Of a stretch of DNA of 64,000 bases, positions 54,859 to 62,603 are shown piece after piece. The translations under genes were made by a program, and so were the position numbers. The stretch's first letter is position 1. The number at the start of each line of letters is the position of its first letter. The notes beneath the pieces are model-generated. The model searched no databases. It was not told the origin of the DNA and saw only the letters and a program-made list of their open reading frames with translations. The stretch is taken from assembly GCA_018713145.1 (NCBI GenBank), contig DVFP01000012.1, positions 1-64,000 of the forward strand, given 5' to 3'. The DNA is from Candidatus Scybalocola faecavium (GTDB lineage: Bacteria; Bacillota; Clostridia; Lachnospirales; Lachnospiraceae).

Positions 54859-55508
54859 TCACAAGCATCTTATTTGACATGGACGGGGTTCTGATAGACA
54901 GCCAGCCTATGCATTATGAAGCGGATGTAGAAACGTTAAAACATTTTGGCGTCTGCGTGACTGTAAAGGATGTGGAAAAGTATGCCGGCACGACAAATTC
55001 AGACCGGTATACCCGTTTTAAAAAAGATTACCATATGGATGACTCGGTTGAAGCTATGGTTGCTTTCAGAGAGCAGTGTATTATGGACATGATCCGTTCC
55101 CGGGATATTTCGGCGATCGATGGGATCAGGGAACTTTTAAAGGATATTCGCTGTCATCACCTAAAAACAGCTGTTGCTTCATCTTCGTCCTATGATCTGA
55201 TTTATGCTGTACTGGATAAGCTTTCTATCCGGGACTGTTTTGATCAGGTTGTCAGCGGGGAGGATTTGGAAAATTCCAAGCCTGCGCCGGATATTTTCTT
55301 AAAAACAGCCCATCAGCTTGAAAGTGATCCGGAGGAATGTGTCGTTATCGAAGATTCCGGAAATGGTGTTTTGGCTGGTATCCGGGCGGGAATGAGAGTC
55401 GTCGGTTATGTAAATCCCACCTCCGGGAAGCAGGATCTGTCTCCGGCAACTCGGGTCATCACTTCCTTTCTGGAAATTACGGCCAATGATTTGATGAAAC
55501 TTTCGTAA
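54855..55508 (+). CDS. HAD superfamily hydrolase, beta-phosphoglucomutase-like
   Basis: A 217-residue phosphatase or phosphomutase. Motif I is LFDMDGVLIDSQP at residue 6 (nucleophile Asp8 and Asp10), motif II VASSSSYDLIY near 105, motif III Lys in SKPAPDIFL near 150 and motif IV VIEDSGNGVLAG near 170. The helical cap between motifs I and II is of the phosphoglucomutase type. The substrate is unknown. ATG 54855 overlaps the pepD stop, so the two are coupled. A strong hairpin follows. Confidence 0.9.
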   Translation: MITSILFDMDGVLIDSQPMHYEADVETLKHFGVCVTVKDVEKYAGTTNSDRYTRFKKDYHMDDSVEAMVAFREQCIMDMIRSRDISAIDGIRELLKDIRCHHLKTAVASSSSYDLIYAVLDKLSIRDCFDQVVSGEDLENSKPAPDIFLKTAHQLESDPEECVVIEDSGNGVLAGIRAGMRVVGYVNPTSGKQDLSPATRVITSFLEITANDLMKLS

Positions 55509-55529
55509 TGTTTGCGATAAGTAGAATGT

Positions 55530-55677
55530 ATCATTTTTGTATAGAAGAATGTAGATTCTAGTTAAAAAATATAGAATCTCCCAAAAGTAAAAGATAGAAT
55601 CTATTTAGTTAGGAAGTGCCTGAATCGGGTAGAGTGTATTTTAATAAACATTTACATTCTATCTGACTCAGGCACTT
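55530..55677. repeat. Inverted-repeat region with 25-bp hairpin between convergent genes
   Basis: AAGTGCCTGA...TGTA (55614-55638) faces 55653-55677 over 25 positions with three G-U pairs and one mismatch, a likely two-way terminator. Before it, AGATTCTA (near 55552) and two TAGAATCT copies (near 55571 and 55594) form further inverted repeats, which may be a small mobile remnant. Confidence 0.6.
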
Positions 55678-55682
55678 TCACG

Positions 55683-56690
55683 TTAAGGATTCTCTTGATA
55701 TTTTGCCGGGCCGGTGGATTCCCGGATAACCAGGCTGGCATGGAGCAGGAGGGTCCCTATGGGAACCTGGTCCAAAAGGCTGGCAAGGGCGTAATAACCG
55801 CTTTTTCCAAGCATAATCCGGTCCTGGCGCACAGAGGTCATAGGGGGCGATGTGTAAGGGCAGATCGGCAGGTCGTCAAACCCGATAATACTTATATCTC
55901 CGGGAACGTCATACCCCAACTGCTGACACTGGATCATAGCTGCGTTTGCCAGAAGATCATGGCTGCATATAATGGCGGTGGCGCCCAGTTTTAAAAGCCG
56001 GGGAACATGTTTTTCCATAGATTCGGTAATATAAAAAGAGGCTCCGGACAGGGAGGGGTCTATATGAAGGCCATTTTGGCGCATGGCGTTAAAAAAGGAT
56101 TTATGACGGACCTGCATAACAAAGGAACCTAGAGCGCCGCTTAAATATCCGATTTTTTTGTGGCCCTGCTTTTTCAGATATGTTACAGCCATATCCATAC
56201 CTTCGTCATTGTCAATCCCCACACTGACGACACAGGGGTTTGACTTTATATAGTTGTCATATAACGCTGTGGGGGTAAGGCAGATTTTAAAATCCTTCAT
56301 CCACGGATCGTTTAAAGTAAAGCCAAGAACGTAAGCGCCCATATAGTGGTTCTGGAGCATAAAAACATCGTAGGAAATGGATTTTTGCAGTTTTTCGTCT
56401 GCAGGCACGACATCAACGGTATATCCGGCAGGCTCGGCCATTTGGCGAAAGCCTGTAATAAAATCGTATCCAAATTGATGAGGCTTCTCATATTCAATAT
56501 TTTCCATAAGGATGCACAGCTTCTTTTCGCCGGTCTTTTCCCGGCGGATCTTTGAATATCCCATAGCAATAGCTGTTTCTAAAATATTTTTCTGGAGAGT
56601 TTCGCTAATATCGGATGCTCCGTTTAAAGCTTTGGAAACGGTACTTTTGGAAACTCCCATTTGATTAGCAATATCTTGTAATGTTACCAT
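55683..56690 (-). CDS. LacI family transcriptional regulator of the maltodextrin operon
   Basis: A 335-residue repressor. The N-terminal helix-turn-helix MVTLQDIANQMGVSKSTVSK and hinge are typical, followed by a periplasmic-binding-like sugar domain (ILMENIEYEKPHQFGYDF, VGIDNDEGMDMAV, ISIIGFDDLP landmarks). It is divergent from the maltodextrin genes, so it probably controls them with a maltose-type inducer. ATG 56690 is the family start; longer in-frame starts exist upstream but lack ribosome sites. CGAAAC...GTTTCG half-sites occur in its own leader (56848-56871) and at the mal promoter. Confidence 0.92.
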   Translation of the reverse strand: MVTLQDIANQMGVSKSTVSKALNGASDISETLQKNILETAIAMGYSKIRREKTGEKKLCILMENIEYEKPHQFGYDFITGFRQMAEPAGYTVDVVPADEKLQKSISYDVFMLQNHYMGAYVLGFTLNDPWMKDFKICLTPTALYDNYIKSNPCVVSVGIDNDEGMDMAVTYLKKQGHKKIGYLSGALGSFVMQVRHKSFFNAMRQNGLHIDPSLSGASFYITESMEKHVPRLLKLGATAIICSHDLLANAAMIQCQQLGYDVPGDISIIGFDDLPICPYTSPPMTSVRQDRIMLGKSGYYALASLLDQVPIGTLLLHASLVIRESTGPAKYQENP

Positions 56691-56847
56691 AGTTGTATCC
56701 CTTCGCTGCTGTTCTTCGTGAGCAGCAACATCCCTTCTTCTAAACATACTGTTTCGCTGGCCAAAGCGTTTTCTCCTGAAAATGGTCTGTTTTTTCAGGA
56801 ATATGCCTTTATTATAGTCTATATAGCCGATAAAATCAATAATTTCC

Positions 56848-56879
56848 CGAAACATTTCCATAAAAGTTTCGTAATTATA
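56848..56879. promoter_or_regulatory. Possible LacI auto-operator
   Basis: CGAAAC (56848-56853) and GTTTCG (56866-56871) face each other 12 bases apart, next to a minus-strand TATAAT (56879-56874). They are the same half-sites as the operator at 57025-57043 but with wider spacing. Confidence 0.45.
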
Positions 56880-56978
56880 GAAATAAATTGTTCTGTAATA
56901 ATTCACAAAAATAGTCAAATAAAACTGTATAAAACAGAGAAAAGCATAATATATGTACAAAACTACCCAAAAACTGTC

Positions 56979-57043
56979 TTGACGTTTTTAGAAAACAGGT
57001 CTATGATAGGCACAACGAAACAATTCGAAACAATATGTTTCGA
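56979..57043 (+). promoter_or_regulatory. Maltodextrin operon promoter and LacI operator
   Basis: TTGACG (56979-56984), 17 bases, TATGAT (57002-57007). A near-perfect 19-base palindrome, TCGAAACAATATGTTTCGA (57025-57043), lies just after the start of transcription, with an extra direct CGAAACAA at 57015. It is a likely roadblock site for the divergent LacI repressor. Confidence 0.8.
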
Positions 57044-57057
57044 GAAAGGGGATTACC

Positions 57058-58293
57058 ATGAAACGAAAAACAGTAACAGCAATGACCGCCGCCCTGACCA
57101 TCGCCCTGGCTGCAGGACTTGGCGGCTGCAGCAGCGCCGGGGCAGACGGGCAGGGAGAAAATGTACGTCTGATGGTCTGGTCGCCTTCGGCAGATCAGTC
57201 TAAGGATTCCGGCGAATGGCTTCAAAAAGCCTGCAGCAATTTTGCCCAGCTCCATCCGGAATGGAATATTACCTTTGTTTACGGTGTAGCTGATGAAGCC
57301 AGCGCCGCCAGCCAGGTAGCCCAAGATGCGGATGCCAGCGCGGATGTGTTTATGTTTGCTAACGACACATTAACGACGATGACAGATGCCAATGCATTGG
57401 CCAAGTTTGGGGGAAAGTACAGAGAACAAATCGAGGCTACAAACTCCCAGGAAGTGCTGGATTCACTTACAATGGATGGAGAGCTTTACGGCGTGCCTTT
57501 TACAACAAACACATGGTTTATGTATTATGACAAATCCGTGTTTACTGAAGAGGATGTAAAAAATCTGGACACCATGCTGGAAAAAGGTGTTGTTTCCTTC
57601 CCATTTACCAACTCCTGGTACTTGCCTGCCTTTTACCTGGGAAATGGCTGCACCTTATTCGGCGATGGCACAGATGAAGCCGCAGGGGTTGATTTTGGCG
57701 GAGAAAAGGCTGTAGAAGTCACCAACTATCTCATTGACCTGATGGCCGATCCAAACTTTGTTGTGGACGCCGATGGTTCCGGTATGGCAGGACTGAGAGA
57801 TGGGAGCATTAACGCTATTTTCTCAGGCTCCTGGGACGCGGCCTCTGTTCAGGAAGCCTTGGGAGACAATATGGGTGTGGCAGCGCTTCCTACATATACA
57901 TTAAACGGAAAAGAGGTTCAAATGTTAGCTTATGCCGGATCAAAAGCTATCGGCGTAAATCCTAACAGCAAAAATATGGTAGCTGCCGTTGAACTGGCCG
58001 TATATCTTGGCTCAGCGGAAGCTCAGCAGCTCCACTATGATTTAAGAGCAGTGATCCCGTGTAATACAGAACTTTTAAAATCTGAAACACTGGCTGCTGA
58101 TCCTCTGGTCCAGGCACAGAATACGACTTTTGATGAAACCTCTGTGCTCCAGCCTTTTGTATCAGCCATGAATAACTGCTGGACACCGGTGGAAAATATG
58201 GGCAAAGGGATCCGAAACGGAAGCGTGACCCATGAAAACGCCGAAGAACAAACCAATGCCATGAATGAAGCGATGAACAGCAACGGCATTTAA
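57058..58293 (+). CDS. Maltodextrin ABC transporter substrate-binding lipoprotein
   Basis: Extracellular sugar-binding lipoprotein of 411 residues. The lipoprotein signal has lipobox LGGC near residue 25, and the MalE-like fold shows VRLMVWSPSADQS, PFTTNTWFMYYDK, AIFSGSWDAASV and LGSAEAQQLHYDLR (landmarks). It heads an operon with two permeases and two starch-degrading enzymes, which points to maltodextrins as ligand. ATG 57058 follows GAAAGGGG. No ATPase gene is in the operon, so a shared MsmX/MalK-type ATPase must be elsewhere. Confidence 0.93.
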   Translation: MKRKTVTAMTAALTIALAAGLGGCSSAGADGQGENVRLMVWSPSADQSKDSGEWLQKACSNFAQLHPEWNITFVYGVADEASAASQVAQDADASADVFMFANDTLTTMTDANALAKFGGKYREQIEATNSQEVLDSLTMDGELYGVPFTTNTWFMYYDKSVFTEEDVKNLDTMLEKGVVSFPFTNSWYLPAFYLGNGCTLFGDGTDEAAGVDFGGEKAVEVTNYLIDLMADPNFVVDADGSGMAGLRDGSINAIFSGSWDAASVQEALGDNMGVAALPTYTLNGKEVQMLAYAGSKAIGVNPNSKNMVAAVELAVYLGSAEAQQLHYDLRAVIPCNTELLKSETLAADPLVQAQNTTFDETSVLQPFVSAMNNCWTPVENMGKGIRNGSVTHENAEEQTNAMNEAMNSNGI

Positions 58294-58307
58294 TAGAGGT
58301 GAGAGAT

Positions 58308-58388
58308 ATGAAAAGATTTAAAAAATTTGCCAGTGAGTTCGATACACCCTATACCTGTATGAACGCCATTAAGCAGGGGGGGGCTTGA
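58308..58388 (+). pseudogene. 5' fragment of malF cut off by a G8 tract
   Basis: GAGGTGAGAG is followed by ATG 58308 and 26 codons that end at TGA 58386, just after a run of eight G (58376-58383). With seven G the frame continues as KQGGLETKLSMILMG into the permease at 58402, giving a normal MalF N-terminus. So the gene is split by a one-base insertion, a phase switch, or a sequencing error. Confidence 0.8.
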
Positions 58389-58401
58389 AACCAAGCTGTC
58401 C

Positions 58402-59688
58402 ATGATCCTTATGGGATTTGGAAATATGATCCACGGACAGCGGATCAAAGGCCTTTTATATTTAGCTATTGAAGTATTTTATATTGTATTTATGATCATG
58501 ACCGGCGCTGGCTGCATTGCCATGCTGCCTTCCTTGGGAACTGTAGAGCAGCAGGAAGTATGGGATGAAGCAAATCAGGTTTATATATACACTAAAGGTG
58601 ATCAGTCAATTCTGATTCTTTTATACGGACTTGCCACTATACTGATCACAGTCCTTGTGATACTGATTTGGAGAGGCGCATTGAGAAGCGCGTATAAAGC
58701 TGAGTGCCGCCATCGCGCCGGGCTTCATGTAAATAGTTTTATTGAAGATTTAAAGTCATTGCTGAATGAAAATCTTCATAAACTTTTAATGACACCTTCC
58801 ATGGTATTTATCTGTGCCCTGACGATCCTGCCGTTAATTTTTATGATCTGTATGGCATTTACCAACTACAGCAAGATTGATGAACACCTGCTTTTATTTG
58901 ACTGGGTAGGATTGGACAACTTTAAAGCGCTGTTTGATTCTAACAGTATTTTAGGAAGTACATTCTGGTCCGTCTTGATCTGGACAATCGTTTGGGCGTT
59001 TTTTGCAACATTTACAAACTACTTTTTTGGTATGATCCTGGCAATCCTCATTAACCGGAAAGAGACAAAAGGCAAAGCGTTTTGGAGATTCTGCTTTGTG
59101 TTATCCTGCGCAGTCCCTATGTTCGTATCTCTTCTGATCATGCGCACTATGCTCCAGCCGGACGGCGCCGTAAATGTACTGCTGCGAAATCTGGGGATTA
59201 TTGCCCAGGATGCCAGCCTTCCGTTTTTTACTGACCCTACATGGGCAAGAGTTACTGTTATTGTGGTAAATATTTGGGTTGGCGTACCTTATACGCTTCT
59301 TCAGCTTACCGGTGTGCTCCAAAATATTCCGGAAGAGGTTTATGAGGCGGCCAGAGTAGACGGGGCAAATCCGGTGCAGATCTTTTTTAAGATCACCCTG
59401 CCGTACATGTTCTATGTAACAACACCATATTTGATCACTACATTTACAGGAAATGTAAATAACTTTAATGTGATCTATCTGCTGTCCGGCGGCGACCCGG
59501 TCACAAACCTGTCCTCTACTGCGGGAAGCACAGACCTTTTAGTTACCTGGCTGTACAAACTGACGGTTGATAAACAGTATTACAATATTGGTGCGGTTAT
59601 TGGTATTTTAACATTTATTATCCTTGCTGTAGGTTCCTTGTTCGTTTACCACCGCAGCAAATCTTATAAGGAAGAAGGAGGATTTTAA
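58402..59688 (+). CDS. Maltodextrin ABC transporter permease, MalF-like
   Basis: Membrane subunit with about eight helices. The coupling motif EEVYEAARVDGANPVQIFFKI (EAA loop landmark) lies near residue 312 and marks the site where the ATPase docks. The N-terminal 31 residues (with ATG 58308) are out of frame because of the G8 run at 58376-58383. As assembled, translation of this part would need to begin at ATG 58402 or a nearby codon without a good ribosome site. The truncated form would lose only a cytoplasmic N-terminus, so some function may remain. Confidence 0.88.
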   Translation: MILMGFGNMIHGQRIKGLLYLAIEVFYIVFMIMTGAGCIAMLPSLGTVEQQEVWDEANQVYIYTKGDQSILILLYGLATILITVLVILIWRGALRSAYKAECRHRAGLHVNSFIEDLKSLLNENLHKLLMTPSMVFICALTILPLIFMICMAFTNYSKIDEHLLLFDWVGLDNFKALFDSNSILGSTFWSVLIWTIVWAFFATFTNYFFGMILAILINRKETKGKAFWRFCFVLSCAVPMFVSLLIMRTMLQPDGAVNVLLRNLGIIAQDASLPFFTDPTWARVTVIVVNIWVGVPYTLLQLTGVLQNIPEEVYEAARVDGANPVQIFFKITLPYMFYVTTPYLITTFTGNVNNFNVIYLLSGGDPVTNLSSTAGSTDLLVTWLYKLTVDKQYYNIGAVIGILTFIILAVGSLFVYHRSKSYKEEGGF

Positions 59689-59689
59689 A

Positions 59690-60565
59690 ATGGCAGCGTC
59701 AACAAAATATCGTTCCGCCAGGAAAAAACGTGTGATCAATAATACTATCGTACATGTTGTTTTAGCTGTTCTGGCTGTAATTTGGGTGTTCCCTATTATG
59801 TGGGTTGTGCTTACCAGTTTCCGGGCAGAAAAAGGATCTTATGTATCTACCTTCTTCCCAAAGGAATTTACATTAGACAATTACATTAAGCTGTTTACAG
59901 ATACATCGGTTCTTAACTTTCCCCAGATGTTTATGAACACTTTGTTTATTGCCATCTGTTCCTGTATCCTGACTACCTTTTTTGTACTGTCTACATCCTA
60001 CTGTTTGTCCCGGCTTCGCTTCAAGCTGCGTAAGCCTTATATGAATATGGCCATGATCCTGGGGCTGTTTCCTGGTTTTATGTCCATGATCGCTGTTTAC
60101 TTTATTTTAAAGGCTGTGGGTCTTACAGAAGGCAATCTGATCCGTCTGGCCCTGATCCTGTGTTATTCAGGCAGTGCCGGTCTGGGCTTCCAGATTGCCA
60201 AGGGCTTTTTTGACACTATCCCAAAAGCTGTAGATGAGGCTGCCCTTATTGACGGGTGTACTCACTGGCAGATTTTCTCAAAGATCACCCTGCCTTTAAG
60301 TAAGCCGATCATTATTTATACCGTACTTACATCTTTTATGGCACCTTGGCTTGACTTTATCTTTGCAAAAGTGATCTGCCGGGCCAATTCTGACCAGTAT
60401 ACCATTGCTATCGGTCTTTGGCGGATGCTGGAGAAGGAGTACATTGACAGCTGGTACACAAGCTTTGCTGCCGGAGCAGTGCTGATCTCTATTCCTATCG
60501 CCATTTTGTTCCTGTGTATGCAAAAATACTATGTCAACGGCGTATCCGGCGCTGTGAAAGGCTGA
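59690..60565 (+). CDS. Maltodextrin ABC transporter permease, MalG-like
   Basis: A 291-residue membrane subunit with six helices and the EAA loop PKAVDEAALIDGCTHWQIFS near residue 181. It pairs with the MalF-like protein, whose stop lies one base before this start, so translation is coupled. AAGGAGG lies in the end of malF. The C-terminus (YYVNGVSGAVKG) is the usual ending of MalG proteins, supporting maltodextrin as substrate. Confidence 0.93.
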   Translation: MAASTKYRSARKKRVINNTIVHVVLAVLAVIWVFPIMWVVLTSFRAEKGSYVSTFFPKEFTLDNYIKLFTDTSVLNFPQMFMNTLFIAICSCILTTFFVLSTSYCLSRLRFKLRKPYMNMAMILGLFPGFMSMIAVYFILKAVGLTEGNLIRLALILCYSGSAGLGFQIAKGFFDTIPKAVDEAALIDGCTHWQIFSKITLPLSKPIIIYTVLTSFMAPWLDFIFAKVICRANSDQYTIAIGLWRMLEKEYIDSWYTSFAAGAVLISIPIAILFLCMQKYYVNGVSGAVKG

Positions 60566-60572
60566 GGTCGGT

Positions 60573-62603
60573 ATGATGAGCGCTTTAGATACTGCTGTGG
60601 TACGCGATCTAAAATCTTTGTACAGCAGCAAAGGATTTGAAGAAAAATATACATATACAAAGGCCGGTCTGGGTGCAGTATGCACCTGGGCCGGCACGGA
60701 ATTTACTTTATGGAGTCCGATAGCCAGCCAGGTATGGCTGCTTTTGTATAAAACCGGCGAAGATGAGCAGCCGTACCAAAAGCTTGTTATGGCAAAAGGC
60801 CCGCAGGGGACATGGAAATACTGTACTAAAAAAAATCTCCATGGCGTCTATTATCAGTATGATCTTTTAATGGGACAGAATCATGTGATCACCGGAGATC
60901 CTTATGCTAAAGCCTGCGGAATTAACGGACAAAAAAGCATGGCCGTGGATCTGTCTAAAACAGATCCGAAAAACTGGGATCTGGATCAGGCACCCCCCAG
61001 GCCGGCGGAAAATATTATTTATGAGATCCATATAAAAGAATTTTCCTGGGATCCGGCAGGAGGTTTTCCAAAAGATTTCCGGGGAAAATACAAGGCATTT
61101 ACCTGTGAACATACTTCGCTGAATAATGACGGCATCCATGCTACAGGCCTGGATTATTTAAAGAACTTAGGCATAACTCATGTACAGCTTATGCCGGCGT
61201 TTGATTATGCCACAGTGGATGAAAGGGGAGAGGACAGCCAGTTTAACTGGGGCTATGATCCTCAAAACTATAATGTTCCTGAAGGCTCCTATGCTACTGA
61301 TCCGTCCAGGGGTGAGGTGCGTATCCGTGAATTTAAGGAAATGATCCAGTCCCTTCACAAAAACGGTTTCCGGGTCATTATGGATGTGGTGTACAACCAT
61401 ACCTATTCCCTGGATTCTCCCCTTCAAAAGACTGTGCCCTGGTACTATTACCGGAGCAGGGCAGACGGAACCGGCGCCAATGGCTCAGCCTGCGGCAATG
61501 ATATTGCCAGTGAGCGGAGCATGTGTGCCAGATACATTTTAGAATCTGTCCTTTACTGGGCGAAAGAGTACCATATTGATGGTTTCCGCTTTGATCTTAT
61601 GGGCCTGCTGGATACTGAGCTGATGAATACGATCCAAAAAAATCTGGATGATGCGTTTGGCCCGGGAGAAAAACTGATCTTTGGAGAACCCTGGTCTGCC
61701 GGGGCAACACCTATGGAAAACGGCCATATTCCTGCGTTAAAGAAAAACGCAAAATATCTTAACGCTCATGTGGGGATGTTTTGCGATAATACCCGGGATG
61801 CCATTAAAGGCCATGTATTTGAAGGGAACGAACCCGGTTTTGTTAATGGAAGATCCGGCCTGGAGGAGGATATTTTAAGATCTGCCAGGGCATGGTGCAA
61901 CACCTGCGTGCCGGTCAAAGCTCCGTCCCAAGTGATCTCTTATGTATCTGCTCATGATAACTGGACTTTGTGGGATAAGCTTTTTCTTGCCACAGCCCCG
62001 GACAGCGGCTTGTCTGTGGAAAAGGCCTATCGGCTGGCCGCGGGAATTTATATGACTTGCCAGGGATCTTTATTTATGCTTTCCGGAGAAGAATTTGGAA
62101 GGACAAAGGAGGGCCTGGAAAACAGTTATAATGCCCCGATCCAGATCAATCGTCTGGACTGGACACAAGCCTGGGCGAATAAAAAGCTTGTAGATTTTTA
62201 TCGGGGGCTGATCGCCCTGAGAAAACAGCTGCCCGGATTGTGTGATAAAACCGATAAAGCGTATTTAAGATTTAAAGAATGTTTTATCCGCCCTATGGCC
62301 GCCGGCTATCTTTTGGACAATCGCCTAAAAGACGGATCTTTCTGCGAAGGCTCAAGGTGGGATGAGATTTTTGTGATCTATAACAGCGGAATAAAAGCCA
62401 GGACCTTTACACTGCCCGAAGGCACCTGGGAATTTCTGGCAAACAGCCGGGACAGCTTTTTATGGCAGACCCATGAAACCGTTAAAAACAATAGTATTAC
62501 AGCGGCGCCCCAAAGCTTTGTGATCCTGGGGCTGCCGGGAGGAATGACAGCCAATGAAATGGATTTATGGAAAACAAGACTTGCGAAGTCTGGAACGAAG
62601 TGA
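60573..62603 (+). CDS. pulA: Type I pullulanase, cytoplasmic
   Basis: Hydrolyses alpha-1,6 branches of maltodextrins and pullulan. There is no signal peptide, so it acts inside the cell on imported sugar. An N-terminal CBM48-like domain (about 40-125) precedes the GH13 barrel. The type I pullulanase mark FNWGYDPQNYN lies near residue 223, then DVVYNHTYS, nucleophile Asp in DGFRFDLMG near 337, acid/base Glu in IFGEPWSAG near 370 and SAHDNWTLWD. 676 residues is normal. GAGG lies 6 bases before ATG 60573. The debranching enzyme gene overlaps its end. Confidence 0.95.
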   Translation: MMSALDTAVVRDLKSLYSSKGFEEKYTYTKAGLGAVCTWAGTEFTLWSPIASQVWLLLYKTGEDEQPYQKLVMAKGPQGTWKYCTKKNLHGVYYQYDLLMGQNHVITGDPYAKACGINGQKSMAVDLSKTDPKNWDLDQAPPRPAENIIYEIHIKEFSWDPAGGFPKDFRGKYKAFTCEHTSLNNDGIHATGLDYLKNLGITHVQLMPAFDYATVDERGEDSQFNWGYDPQNYNVPEGSYATDPSRGEVRIREFKEMIQSLHKNGFRVIMDVVYNHTYSLDSPLQKTVPWYYYRSRADGTGANGSACGNDIASERSMCARYILESVLYWAKEYHIDGFRFDLMGLLDTELMNTIQKNLDDAFGPGEKLIFGEPWSAGATPMENGHIPALKKNAKYLNAHVGMFCDNTRDAIKGHVFEGNEPGFVNGRSGLEEDILRSARAWCNTCVPVKAPSQVISYVSAHDNWTLWDKLFLATAPDSGLSVEKAYRLAAGIYMTCQGSLFMLSGEEFGRTKEGLENSYNAPIQINRLDWTQAWANKKLVDFYRGLIALRKQLPGLCDKTDKAYLRFKECFIRPMAAGYLLDNRLKDGSFCEGSRWDEIFVIYNSGIKARTFTLPEGTWEFLANSRDSFLWQTHETVKNNSITAAPQSFVILGLPGGMTANEMDLWKTRLAKSGTK

